A stretch of DNA of 64,000 nt from Nonlabens xylanidelens (GTDB taxonomy: Bacteria > Bacteroidota > Bacteroidia > Flavobacteriales > Flavobacteriaceae). The position numbers and the translations under genes are program-made. How positions within the stretch are numbered: position 1 is the first letter of the stretch; each line of letters opens with the position of its first letter. The stretch spans positions 248,001 to 312,000 of the forward strand of contig NZ_PTJE01000001.1 of the NCBI RefSeq assembly GCF_002934445.1, in the 5' to 3' direction. Positions 17,068-25,291 of this stretch are shown one piece after another. Under the pieces are notes generated by a model, which made no database searches, had not been told where the DNA came from, and saw only the letters and a program-made list of their open reading frames with translations.

Positions 17068-17643
17068 ATGAAACACATTATTCTTACCTTTACCTTGCTT
17101 TTTTCTATAATTTCCTACTCTCAAAGTGACGAGTTAGAAACCCTCCTATCTATTAAAGTAGGGGCCATTGGCGGTTGGGCTTCTTTTGAGCAACCGATTA
17201 ATGATAAACTATTGATTCATCTAGAATTTGGTCAAGAATTTGGGCTCTATAAAAATCTTTTTAGTTCCAAAACTGAATTCATCGCAACGAATACTTTAAG
17301 CTTAGAACCTAGATATTATTATAATAGACAGAAGAGAAAAGAAAACGGCAAATCCATAACTACGAATACAGGTAACTATATAGCCCTAGAATTGCAACGT
17401 GTACCAGACTGGATGACCTATTCCAGCGATGATAATGTCCGTATAAGTAAAGCTACAAGCATTTTTCCTAAAATAGGTATGAAAAGAAGAATAACAAATT
17501 TCTCCACCTTTGAACTAGCAGGCGGTATAGGCTATCAATGGGATGATAATGGAAGAAACGGTATAGCTGCAGCTCTGGATATTAAGCTTTCTTTCGTTCT
17601 ATTCAATTTCACACAATTAAGAAGAAATATAAACGGTCTATAA
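17068..17643 (+). CDS. Exported hypothetical protein, beta-barrel-like
   Basis: A 191-residue protein with a signal peptide (MKHIILTFTLLFSIISYSQ). The mature part has short alternating strands with many aromatic and glycine residues (VGAIGGWASFEQP, YIALELQRV, FELAGGIGYQW) and ends FNFTQLRRNINGL. This resembles small outer-membrane beta-barrel proteins of Bacteroidota, although no named family is recognised. It is flanked on both sides by identical palindromic terminators. Function unknown. Confidence 0.65.
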   Translation: MKHIILTFTLLFSIISYSQSDELETLLSIKVGAIGGWASFEQPINDKLLIHLEFGQEFGLYKNLFSSKTEFIATNTLSLEPRYYYNRQKRKENGKSITTNTGNYIALELQRVPDWMTYSSDDNVRISKATSIFPKIGMKRRITNFSTFELAGGIGYQWDDNGRNGIAAALDIKLSFVLFNFTQLRRNINGL

Positions 17644-17667
17644 CAACGTGATCTTTTAAAAAAATTT

Positions 17668-17702
17668 AATCCCTTTCTAAAATTTTAGAAAGGGATTTTT
17701 TT
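17668..17702. terminator. Perfectly palindromic terminator, copy B
   Basis: Same 30-base palindrome and T-run as at 16966-17000, identical over at least 37 bases including flanks. Confidence 0.9.
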
Positions 17703-17818
17703 ATCTTTAAAGTATAAGTTTTATACAAAACGCACGACTAAATCTTAACATACTTTTGTTTAAACATTATGTGTGATAAGTTAAACAGATTGTATCTTTA
17801 CATCAAATCATTGAGATT

Positions 17819-18502
17819 ATGGCAACTACTAAAAAAGCACCTGCAAAAAAGACCGCAAAGAAGAAGGAAATCACTAAGCACGATATCCTTACCGCATATA
17901 TGGACTATGTTCTAGAACATGAAAAAACCCCTAAATCGGTTTACAAATTTGCTAAGGATAACAACATGGCCGAGCAAGATTTTTATAATCACTTCGGTAG
18001 TTTAGATAGTTTGCGCAAAGATATCTGGAATACATTCTTTACCATGACTATGGATGTCTCTCATAAAAATGAAGATTATGCACATTTCTCAAATAGAGAA
18101 AAGATGCTTACTTTTTTCTATACATTTTTTGAAATCCTGACTCTTAATAGAAGTTATGTGCTGTATACTCTTAAGGAAAATCCGCACATGATGAGCAAGA
18201 TGGAACAGTTAAAAGACCTGCGCAAGCACGTAAAAAACTTTTCTAAAGACTTAATCATGCAACGCAATGAGAATAAAACTAACATTTTACTAGAACGATC
18301 TGAAACTATTTATAGTGAAGGTGCCTGGATACAAATGTTGTTCTTACTTAAATTCTGGATGGATGACGACAGTGCTGGTTTTGAAAAAACTGATATGGCT
18401 ATAGAAAAGTCCGTAAACACCATTTTTGACGTTTTTGATAACACACCACTAGACGCTGTTCTTGACTTTGGTAAATTCCTTTGGAAAGAACGCATGTCGT
18501 AA
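17819..18502 (+). CDS. TetR-family regulator with lysine/alanine-rich N-terminal tail
   Basis: A 227-residue protein. The N-terminal DNA-binding helix-turn-helix (about 20-65: ILTAYMDYVLEH...FAKDNNMAEQDFYNHFGSLDSLRKDIW) matches the TetR fold. It is preceded by a histone H1-like tail (TTKKAPAKKTAKKKE). The C-terminal ligand-binding half is helical with no recognisable ligand. It is followed on the same strand by an ABC1/UbiB kinase gene 187 bases away. I infer that it acts on that gene or on a lipid process. A TATCTTTA box at 17793-17800 may be its promoter. Confidence 0.78.
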   Translation: MATTKKAPAKKTAKKKEITKHDILTAYMDYVLEHEKTPKSVYKFAKDNNMAEQDFYNHFGSLDSLRKDIWNTFFTMTMDVSHKNEDYAHFSNREKMLTFFYTFFEILTLNRSYVLYTLKENPHMMSKMEQLKDLRKHVKNFSKDLIMQRNENKTNILLERSETIYSEGAWIQMLFLLKFWMDDDSAGFEKTDMAIEKSVNTIFDVFDNTPLDAVLDFGKFLWKERMS

Positions 18503-18589
18503 ATAAACTTAAGTTGAAATCTAAACTTAAATTTAAAAAATACCGTAAGCTCAAAACTTTTGACGCTTTCTAACAAGTTTCTATTATTC

Positions 18590-18605
18590 CGCTTTCGCGA
18601 AAGCG
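18590..18605. repeat. 16-bp palindrome CGCTTTCGCGAAAGCG, copy 6
   Basis: Perfect copy between the TetR gene and the ABC1 kinase gene. Confidence 0.95.
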
Positions 18606-18643
18606 TAGTTACTGAACAATTTTATCATTAATAACATTCAAAA

Positions 18644-18666
18644 GTGTCACACTGAGCTTATCGATG
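18644..18666 (+). repeat. Dispersed repeat, TGTCAGTCTGAG type, copy 2
   Basis: GTGTCACACTGAGCTTATCG is a loose copy of the repeat at 14557-14584. Intergenic, 23 bases before the ABC1 kinase gene. Confidence 0.5.
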
Positions 18667-18688
18667 TGGATTACCTAACTAGATTGCT

Positions 18689-20029
18689 ATGAAAACACTA
18701 GACAAAATACCTACCAGTAAAATAGGCCGTACTACAGAGCTAGTAAAGACTGGCGCAAAAATCGGTGCTAATTACATCAAGTACTATTCAAAAAAAGCAG
18801 TAAACCCTTCTATGGATCGCTCTTCTCTTGATGAAGATAATGCGACAGATATTTATGATGGTTTAAAGAGTTTAAAAGGTAGTGCACTCAAGGTAGCGCA
18901 AATGCTATCTATGGATAAGAGTCTGTTGCCTGGCGCTTATGTAGAAAAATTTAGTCTAGCACAATTCAGCGTGCCACCACTTTCTGCTCCGTTAGTTAGA
19001 AAAACGTTTAAGAAATATCAAGGTGCTTTTCCAGAAGAGATTTATGATACTTTCTCAAAGGATTCTGTGAACGCAGCAAGTATAGGTCAGGTACACAAAG
19101 CGACTAAAGATGGTAAGGAACTAGCGGTAAAAATTCAATATCCTGGTGTGGCAGAGTCTATAGGTAGTGACCTCGCTATGGTAAAACCTATTGCGATTAA
19201 GATGTTTAATTTAAAAGGTGAAGACTCAAAAAGATACTTTGCAGAGGTAGAAGATAAATTAACCGAAGAAACAGATTACACACTTGAGGTAAAACAAAGC
19301 ATAGAAATTACAGAAGCCTGTTCTCACATCCCTAATCTTAAATTTCCTACCTATTATCCAGAATTATCTAGTAAGCGCATCATCACGATGGACTGGATGA
19401 CAGGGCAACATTTAAGCGAGTTTGCAGCAACAGACTTCTCACAAGAAACTGGTAATAAACTAGGACAAACCCTTTGGGACTTTTACATGTTTCAAATGCA
19501 CGGTCTAAAAGCCGTTCATGCAGACCCACATCCTGGTAATTTCTTAATTTCTAAAGATGAGGAATTGATTGCCATCGACTTCGGTTGTATTAAAGAAATC
19601 GTGGACGAATTTTACCAGCCGTATTTTGAACTGGCCGTTCCTGCAAGCATTAATAATCCAGAAATTTTTAGAGAAAAATTATTTGAATTAGAGATTCTAC
19701 GCAAAGATGATAGCGAGAAAGAAATTGTTTATTTCAGCGCTTTATTTCACGAGATGCTGAGTCTATTTACAAAACCATTCCAAGAAAAGACATTTAATTT
19801 TGCAGATTCTGGATTTTGGGATGAGATTTCTTCTCTAAGTGAGAAATATAGCAATGATAAAGAATTGCGTAAGATGAATGGTAACCGTGGTAGCAAGCAC
19901 TTCTTATACATTAACCGTACGTTCTTTGGTCTTTATAATCTTTTACACGATTTAAAAGCCACTGTTAACACCCATGAATATGTGAAATATCTAGAAGAGA
20001 AAGGTTTTAAGAATCATAGTGCGTTGTAG
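18689..20029 (+). CDS. ABC1/AarF/UbiB-family atypical kinase
   Basis: A 446-residue protein-kinase-like protein. Family hallmarks are visible: the KxGQ-type extension LKGSALKVAQMLSMD, the alanine-rich nucleotide loop NAASIGQVHKA, VKIQYPGV with the ATP lysine, the catalytic loop HADPHPGNFLI, and the metal-binding IDFGCIKEI. UbiB members support isoprenoid-lipid (quinone) biosynthesis or transport and act as ATPases. Flavobacteria use menaquinone, so ubiquinone synthesis itself is unlikely. No transmembrane tail is seen. Its partner upstream is a TetR regulator. Confidence 0.92.
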   Translation: MKTLDKIPTSKIGRTTELVKTGAKIGANYIKYYSKKAVNPSMDRSSLDEDNATDIYDGLKSLKGSALKVAQMLSMDKSLLPGAYVEKFSLAQFSVPPLSAPLVRKTFKKYQGAFPEEIYDTFSKDSVNAASIGQVHKATKDGKELAVKIQYPGVAESIGSDLAMVKPIAIKMFNLKGEDSKRYFAEVEDKLTEETDYTLEVKQSIEITEACSHIPNLKFPTYYPELSSKRIITMDWMTGQHLSEFAATDFSQETGNKLGQTLWDFYMFQMHGLKAVHADPHPGNFLISKDEELIAIDFGCIKEIVDEFYQPYFELAVPASINNPEIFREKLFELEILRKDDSEKEIVYFSALFHEMLSLFTKPFQEKTFNFADSGFWDEISSLSEKYSNDKELRKMNGNRGSKHFLYINRTFFGLYNLLHDLKATVNTHEYVKYLEEKGFKNHSAL

Positions 20030-20043
20030 GTAGCACAATTAAT

Positions 20044-20540
20044 AATGATCCCAAAACTTCTTGCCCCAGCCCTAAAGGGTGGAAGTTTTTAACCTTTCGT
20101 TTATTACAGATTCTATCTCAATAACAACCTTTTCATAATCTTTTATTACCTGAAGATCTGTGAATCGGATAACATCTACTTTATATTTTGAAATTTCTAA
20201 GGTTCTGTCTCGGTCTTTTTCTTGTTGCTGTCTAGTAAAATGATAACCTCCATCAACCTCTATAGCTAGTCGTAATTATATGACAATAAAAGTCCAAAAC
20301 ATAAAGATTAAACGGATGCTGTCTTCTGAATTTGAAATTTTTAGGTTTAGTTTTTAAATATCCCCATAATTTATCTTCAGATTCAGTAGTATTTGCACGC
20401 AATTGAATCGCAAATCTTCTTACATCAGCGGTTGCTCCTGCAAACATCCCTTCGATTTTTAGATAATCTATCTCCTCTTTTATCATCTCATATTATTCAA
20501 GATATAGAAACCTCACCCTTTAGGGTTGGGGAAAAGGTTT
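20044..20540. mobile_element. DUF559 gene bounded by inverted repeats (candidate element, full unit)
   Basis: A 497-base unit. The left end (20044-20092) and the right end (20507-20540) are inverted copies of one repeat around the core CCCTAAAGGGT / ACCCTTTAGGG. Inside lies a frameshifted DUF559 nuclease gene on the minus strand, and its last codons (KTSTL-stop) are encoded by the left repeat itself. A 159-base unit with the same ends follows at 20587-20745. Mobility is inferred from this structure. No target-site duplication was established. Confidence 0.6.
20072..20486 (-). pseudogene. DUF559 (Vsr-like) endonuclease gene, frameshifted
   Basis: The first frame gives 72 family-like residues to VLDFYCH: ADVRRFAIQLRANTTESEDKLW, then FKFRRQHPFNLYVLDFYC. 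The reading then needs a +1 shift near 20272-20280. The continuation is RLAIEVDGGYH, then EKDRDRTLEISKYKVDVIRF and a C-terminal helix, stopping at TAG 20072-20074. Together this is a complete DUF559 domain of about 137 residues with the nuclease signature D-F-Y and E-V-D-G-x-x-H. One extra base would explain the break. It may be a true pseudogene or a sequencing error. Confidence 0.8.
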
Positions 20541-20586
20541 CGCTTCTATAGTTCACAAAACTTATTTCATTGATAAACAATGTAAG

Positions 20587-20745
20587 AATGATCCCAAAAC
20601 TTCTTGCCCTATCCCTAAAGGGTAGAAGTTTTTAGTCTTTCAATCAATTGTTACAAATATTGTTTTTGAAAACAGTCTCATTATAACTAGAATTACTTCA
20701 AACAAATTCCGCAGAAACCTCACCCTTTAGGGTTGGTGAAAAAAT
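20587..20745. mobile_element. Miniature, internally deleted copy of the DUF559 unit
   Basis: It starts with a copy of the left repeat (three differences in about 47 bases, 20587-20634) and ends with a copy of the right repeat (20716-20745). Between them, minus-strand translation gives QLIERLKTSTL-stop, the same C terminus as the DUF559 gene (INERLKTSTL-stop). This indicates an internal deletion derivative, as MITEs are to transposons. Confidence 0.6.
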
Positions 20746-20755
20746 TAGGTTTAAT

Positions 20756-22036
20756 CTACTCCTTATAAACCACACCATCCTTCATGACAAAATTTACTTT
20801 TTCTAAAATCGCAACGTTCTTTTCTGGGTTTTCAGAAACGGCGATGATATCGGCATAGAAGCCTTTTTTTAATTGACCTATTTTATCCTCTAATTTCAAG
20901 ATTTTGGCTGGTACAATCGTTGCTGTTTGTAATGTCTCCATCACTGGCATACCTGCTTCGTTCATGTAACCAAATTCTTTTGCATTTTGCCCATGAGCAA
21001 AAACACCTGCATCAGTTCCAAAAACAATAGGCACTCCTTTTTTGTAAGCTCTAGCAAATGTTCCTTGAATCTGTGGACCTACAGTTCTCGCTTTAGGAAC
21101 CACTATCGCAGGGTAGAAACCTTCTACTTCAGCTTTTTGAGCCACTTCTTTTCCTGCAGTAATAGTTGGAACCAGATAACAATCTTTCTCAATCATTAGT
21201 TTCATAGTTTTTTCACTCATGTAGGTTCCATGTTCAATAGTTTTTACACCACCTTCTACAGCACGATACATACCTTCATCTCCATGTGCATGGGCAGCAA
21301 CATGAAATCCGTAATCGTTTGCTGCCTCTGTGATCGCCTTGATTTCTTCTACAGTAAATTGTGGATTACTACCATTCTTAGCTACACTTAAAACACCACC
21401 AGTTGCGGTGATTTTAATACAATCTGCGCCATTCTTATAACGATGTCTCACCGCTGCTCTACCTTCAGCAGGACTATTTGCAACACCTTCTCGAGGTCCG
21501 GGATCTCCCATTAATTTTTGATTACTACCATTTGTAGGATCTGCATGACCACCAGTGGTGGCTATAGATTTCCCTGCCGTATAAATTCTAGGACCAGGAA
21601 CTTTACCTTTATTTATTGCATCACGTAATGAGATATTAATACCACTACCACCTAAATCTCTTACAGTCGTAAATCCAGACATTAAAGTAATTTCTGCATA
21701 ATTCACTGAATCATAAGCAACATCTGCCGGATCATCAACATATTTTTGTACGTAAGCGTGTGGATTGTACTCTGTCTCCATGTGAACATGCATATCCGTA
21801 AAACCTGGCATGACCCATTTATCTTTTAAATCATGATAAGCTGCTGTTTTCATTGGATTGACATATCCTTTTTCAATTTTAGAAATCTGATTATCAATTA
21901 TGATAACAGTCATTTTATCTTGCCATATCCCTTTTTTACTATCTAATAAATGACCAGCATGTATGTAAGTTGTGTTCTTTTGAGCAACAGTAATTAATAC
22001 TGCAAATAATAAGAAAAAGGTAACTTTAAGCTTCAT
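20756..22036 (-). CDS. Secreted amidohydrolase-family metallohydrolase
   Basis: A 426-residue protein with a signal peptide (MKLKVTFFLLFAVLITVAQ), so periplasmic or surface located. Amidohydrolase motifs are the metal-binding HxH in MPGFTDMHVHMET, a KITATGGV block (carboxylated-lysine or equivalent region), the histidines of HVAAHAHGDEGMYRAVEGGVKTIEHG, and the catalytic aspartate in VFGTDAGVF. The set resembles imidazolonepropionase-like or Xaa-Pro dipeptidase-like amidohydrolases; these act on dipeptides or cyclic amides. Substrate unknown. Its 3' end lies 10 bases from the miniature DUF559 unit. Confidence 0.88.
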   Translation of the reverse strand: MKLKVTFFLLFAVLITVAQKNTTYIHAGHLLDSKKGIWQDKMTVIIIDNQISKIEKGYVNPMKTAAYHDLKDKWVMPGFTDMHVHMETEYNPHAYVQKYVDDPADVAYDSVNYAEITLMSGFTTVRDLGGSGINISLRDAINKGKVPGPRIYTAGKSIATTGGHADPTNGSNQKLMGDPGPREGVANSPAEGRAAVRHRYKNGADCIKITATGGVLSVAKNGSNPQFTVEEIKAITEAANDYGFHVAAHAHGDEGMYRAVEGGVKTIEHGTYMSEKTMKLMIEKDCYLVPTITAGKEVAQKAEVEGFYPAIVVPKARTVGPQIQGTFARAYKKGVPIVFGTDAGVFAHGQNAKEFGYMNEAGMPVMETLQTATIVPAKILKLEDKIGQLKKGFYADIIAVSENPEKNVAILEKVNFVMKDGVVYKE

Positions 22037-22343
22037 AATTTTAAATTTTGAGATGTGAAATTAAGTAATTGAATTTTTATGATGCTGTTCAATATGATTG
22101 TTATTTATTTGACAATGTTCGTACATCTTTATCAAATGATTTCATAAAGAGTTAAAGAGTATTGATATCAATAATTTATTAGTAGACAAATATTTACATG
22201 AGTATACAGTCGAAATTCTGGTGCTCGATTAAAAGAATCTATCACAAACGATGAAGTCTATACATATAAACCACAAATTACATGTCGATTTCTGTAGGTT
22301 AGAATCATATTAGGTTGTAATTTTGCACCCCTCAATTTAACGC
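22037..22343. other. 307-base intergenic region, promoter only
   Basis: AT-rich gap between divergent genes. Apart from the candidate promoter box at 22318-22325 no ORF, hairpin or repeat was seen. Confidence 0.6.
22318..22325 (+). promoter_or_regulatory. Candidate -7 promoter box TAATTTTG
   Basis: TAnnTTTG box 18 bases before the ATG of the CKGKC protein. It would drive the uptake locus 22344-26548. No good -33 TTG is seen at the usual spacing. Confidence 0.45.
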
Positions 22344-22715
22344 ATGAGAGTAATTATAATTTACTTATTTACTTCTTTGTATATTTTTGCAATGGCAAAA
22401 CCCATCATGCCACTTTTTATCTATGTTTATAATCAAGATTATATAGCAGAATTTCTTTGTATTAATAAAGACAAACCAGAAATGGCCTGTAAAGGTAAAT
22501 GTTACCTAATGCAGATGTACGAAAAAAAAAATAAGGAAAAGGGTAAGCATTTACCAGCTATTGATATGCGAGAGTATCCTATAGGCTTTGTTGAGTTTGT
22601 TGAGTTTCATCCTAAGACATTAACACAACCTAAAAAGGTAGTTTCTTTTTTCTATTGCTTCAATTATTCTTATTTATATAGTACTACTACTTTTCATCCT
22701 CCTAGCGTTTCTTAA
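22344..22715 (+). CDS. Small membrane-anchored protein with CxxxC motif, TonB-locus partner
   Basis: A 123-residue protein. The N-terminal hydrophobic helix (about 1-27) is followed by LCINKDKPEMACKGKCYLMQ, with C39, C49 and C53, and then a Lys/Glu-rich stretch. A second aromatic-rich hydrophobic segment near the C terminus ends FHPPSVS. I recognise this layout as a recurring uncharacterised protein placed before TonB receptors in Flavobacteriaceae. The cysteine pair could bind a metal or heme. Function is not known. It precedes the receptor by 171 bases on the same strand. Confidence 0.65.
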   Translation: MRVIIIYLFTSLYIFAMAKPIMPLFIYVYNQDYIAEFLCINKDKPEMACKGKCYLMQMYEKKNKEKGKHLPAIDMREYPIGFVEFVEFHPKTLTQPKKVVSFFYCFNYSYLYSTTTFHPPSVS

Positions 22716-22886
22716 GTTTATTATAGTATATATTTTGTCATTATAGTTTTATACGAGTTTATTAGACAAACTAGTGTTTCTATACTATATACAGAATATC
22801 GTACACCTCTAATTTTTATAAAAAACTTAAAACAGTTGATTTATAGAAGATATACTTCTATAAATCAATTATTGAAACAAACACAC

Positions 22887-25235
22887 ATGAATTTTAAAAA
22901 AATAATTATTCTATTAGTTTTACTAATAGGCTATTTTAGTAATGCTCAAACTCTTTTCAAAGGAAAAGTAATTGATTCAAACAACACTCCTTTAGAAGGA
23001 GTAACTATTATCTCTAAAACTACTTCCAAAGGAGCAACTACTGATGCAAATGGGGATTTTGAAATCAACTTAAAAGATTCCAGAATAGTACTCATAAGTT
23101 ATCTAGGCTACACCTCCAAAACAGTTACACTACAATCTTCTTTTAATGAAATAACGCTAGTTGAAGAAAGTTTATTTCTTGATGGAGTTGTTATTTCTGC
23201 TAGTAGAGAAGCACAAAAAAGAAGCGAGGTGCCAGCTGCTATTGTTTCTATTAATGCTAAAGAAATAAAAGAAACGAAAGCCATTTCTATTGACCAGATT
23301 ACAAATCAAGTGCCTGGGGTTTTTGTAGCAACTTCTAAAGCCAGTAGTAATGAACAACACTTTACTGCAGTACGTTCTCCTATATCAACAAGAGCATTGT
23401 TTTTGTATTTACAAGATGGTATCCCATTACGTCCAGTAGCTGTATTTAACCATAATGCACTTTTAGAATTGAACAATTTATCATTTGAACGTGTAGAAAT
23501 CTTAAAAGGTCCTGCTTCTAGTATCTATGGTAGTGAAGCTATTGGAGGAAGTTTTAACTTCTTAACTAAAAAACCGACGAGAGATTTAACAGGTAGTGCT
23601 AGTTTTGAAGCTAATGATTTAGGACTTACTCGCTATGGTGTAGAAGTTTCTAAATACACAAATCCTAACTTCGGATTTTATCTTGGCACAAATTATGCAA
23701 AACGAAAAAATGGTCCTCTAGGACATTCTGATTATGAAAAGTTTGCGCTTACTTTTAAAGGAGTACTTCATTTCAATTCTACAACAAAATGGACTAACAG
23801 TTTAGACCTTATTGATTATAGATCTGATATGGCTGGTTCTATAAGTGAAGAAGATTTCTTTGCAGAAAATTTTGAGAGTGATCAAACATTTACAGAGCGA
23901 GACGCATTAGTTTTACGTATTAAAAGTACTCTAGAAAAACGTTGGAATAGCAATAATAAAACTGAATTTAATCTTCTTTTTAGAGATAATAATCAAGATC
24001 AAATTCCATCTTTTAGAGTACGTCAGTTTAGAGATCAAGGACAACTTACTGGTTTTGGTAGTGGTGAAGTTAACACTAATAACTTCAAAAGTTTCTTAGG
24101 TTTAGTTCAACATAAAGCAAAGTTTAATTTCTTAAATTCTAGTTTAATAGCTGGAGCTTCTGTAGATTTTTCACCGCAAGATTATCAAGCTACAACAACA
24201 AATGTTATTGTGGACCCATTAACCGGTATTAATCAAAGTCAAACCATCAATACGGGAGATTTTATTTTAAACTATGAAGCTGACATCTTAAACTATGCGG
24301 CTTATTTTCAATATGAAATATCGCCTATAAATAATTTAAAAATTACTGCAGCTGCTCGATTTGATCAATTTGAATATGATTATGACAACAGAACTGAAGG
24401 GATTGCAGGAGCTAACGATGCTAAAGTAACTTATACCAATTTTGCACCTAAAATAGGTTTCAACTATAACTTTACTTCAAAAATAGGAGCGTATGGTAAT
24501 TTCTCTACAGGTTTTACTCCACCGCAATCTTCTAATTTATTTAGAGGAGAAGTAACATCAAATGGAGATATTGAAGATTTAGAACCTAGCAATTACCTTA
24601 ATTATGAAATCGGTGGATACTTAACCTCTGAAAAATTAAAACTAGATGTATCAGCATATTTGCTAGATGGAGAAAAGACTTTAATATCATTACGTGATGA
24701 TGAAGGGCGCTTATTTAACACTAATGCAGGTAAAACAAGCTCTTATGGAATAGAATATGGTATTACATATAAAATACTTCCATCGCTTGAAATACGTCAT
24801 AGCGGAAGTTATGCGAAACATCGATATGTTGAATTCTTTGAAAATGGTGTTGATTTTTCTGACACTGATAGAGAAACGGCACCTAATTTATTAGGGCAAA
24901 CTACATTAACTTACAAACCTACATTTGTTAAAGGCCTACGATTATCTTTAGATTATGAATCTGTAGGTGAGTACAACACTAGTTTTGAAGGACAAGTAGT
25001 TACCACTGCAAATGATGGTACTGAAACTACTAGTACTAACACCTACGATGGTCATGATGTTTTCAATATTGGAGTTTCATATGAATATAAAAAATTCGAA
25101 ATATGGGGTCAAGCATTAAATATTTTTGATGAACTTTATGCTGCTAGGGCTTCTTTCAACTCATTTTCAGCAAGCAATACCTTTACCATAGGAAATCCAT
25201 TAGCATTCCATGGTGGAATACGTTACAACTTTTAA
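22887..25235 (+). CDS. TonB-dependent outer-membrane receptor
   Basis: From the ATG at 22887 the protein is 782 residues with signal peptide MNFKKIIILLVLLIGYFSNAQ. A start at 22836 would add 17 residues before the signal. Domains in order: CarboxypepD_reg-like (about 22-100, GKVIDSNNTPLEGVTI), plug (about 105-230, with LYLQDGIPLRP and VEILKGPASSIYGSEAIGGSFNF), then the beta-barrel ending in HGGIRYNF. The terminal aromatic residue fits outer-membrane insertion. Placement before a PepSY membrane protein suggests import of an iron-siderophore or similar metal complex, which is inference. Confidence 0.93.
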   Translation: MNFKKIIILLVLLIGYFSNAQTLFKGKVIDSNNTPLEGVTIISKTTSKGATTDANGDFEINLKDSRIVLISYLGYTSKTVTLQSSFNEITLVEESLFLDGVVISASREAQKRSEVPAAIVSINAKEIKETKAISIDQITNQVPGVFVATSKASSNEQHFTAVRSPISTRALFLYLQDGIPLRPVAVFNHNALLELNNLSFERVEILKGPASSIYGSEAIGGSFNFLTKKPTRDLTGSASFEANDLGLTRYGVEVSKYTNPNFGFYLGTNYAKRKNGPLGHSDYEKFALTFKGVLHFNSTTKWTNSLDLIDYRSDMAGSISEEDFFAENFESDQTFTERDALVLRIKSTLEKRWNSNNKTEFNLLFRDNNQDQIPSFRVRQFRDQGQLTGFGSGEVNTNNFKSFLGLVQHKAKFNFLNSSLIAGASVDFSPQDYQATTTNVIVDPLTGINQSQTINTGDFILNYEADILNYAAYFQYEISPINNLKITAAARFDQFEYDYDNRTEGIAGANDAKVTYTNFAPKIGFNYNFTSKIGAYGNFSTGFTPPQSSNLFRGEVTSNGDIEDLEPSNYLNYEIGGYLTSEKLKLDVSAYLLDGEKTLISLRDDEGRLFNTNAGKTSSYGIEYGITYKILPSLEIRHSGSYAKHRYVEFFENGVDFSDTDRETAPNLLGQTTLTYKPTFVKGLRLSLDYESVGEYNTSFEGQVVTTANDGTETTSTNTYDGHDVFNIGVSYEYKKFEIWGQALNIFDELYAARASFNSFSASNTFTIGNPLAFHGGIRYNF

Positions 25236-25245
25236 TATTTACATA

Positions 25246-25280
25246 AGATTGCCTAAACGATTTGTTTAGGCAATCTATTT
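25246..25280 (+). terminator. Hairpin between receptor and PepSY genes
   Basis: Stem AGATTGCCTAAAC / GTTTAGGCAATCT with a 4-base loop, then a T-rich run. It may attenuate transcription into the PepSY gene. It also argues against the upstream start at 25262. Confidence 0.75.
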
Positions 25281-25291
25281 TTATTTATAAA

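Noticed and set aside
18310-18576. 88-residue minus ORF over the end of the TetR gene
   Set aside because: Antisense shadow of a supported TetR-family gene.
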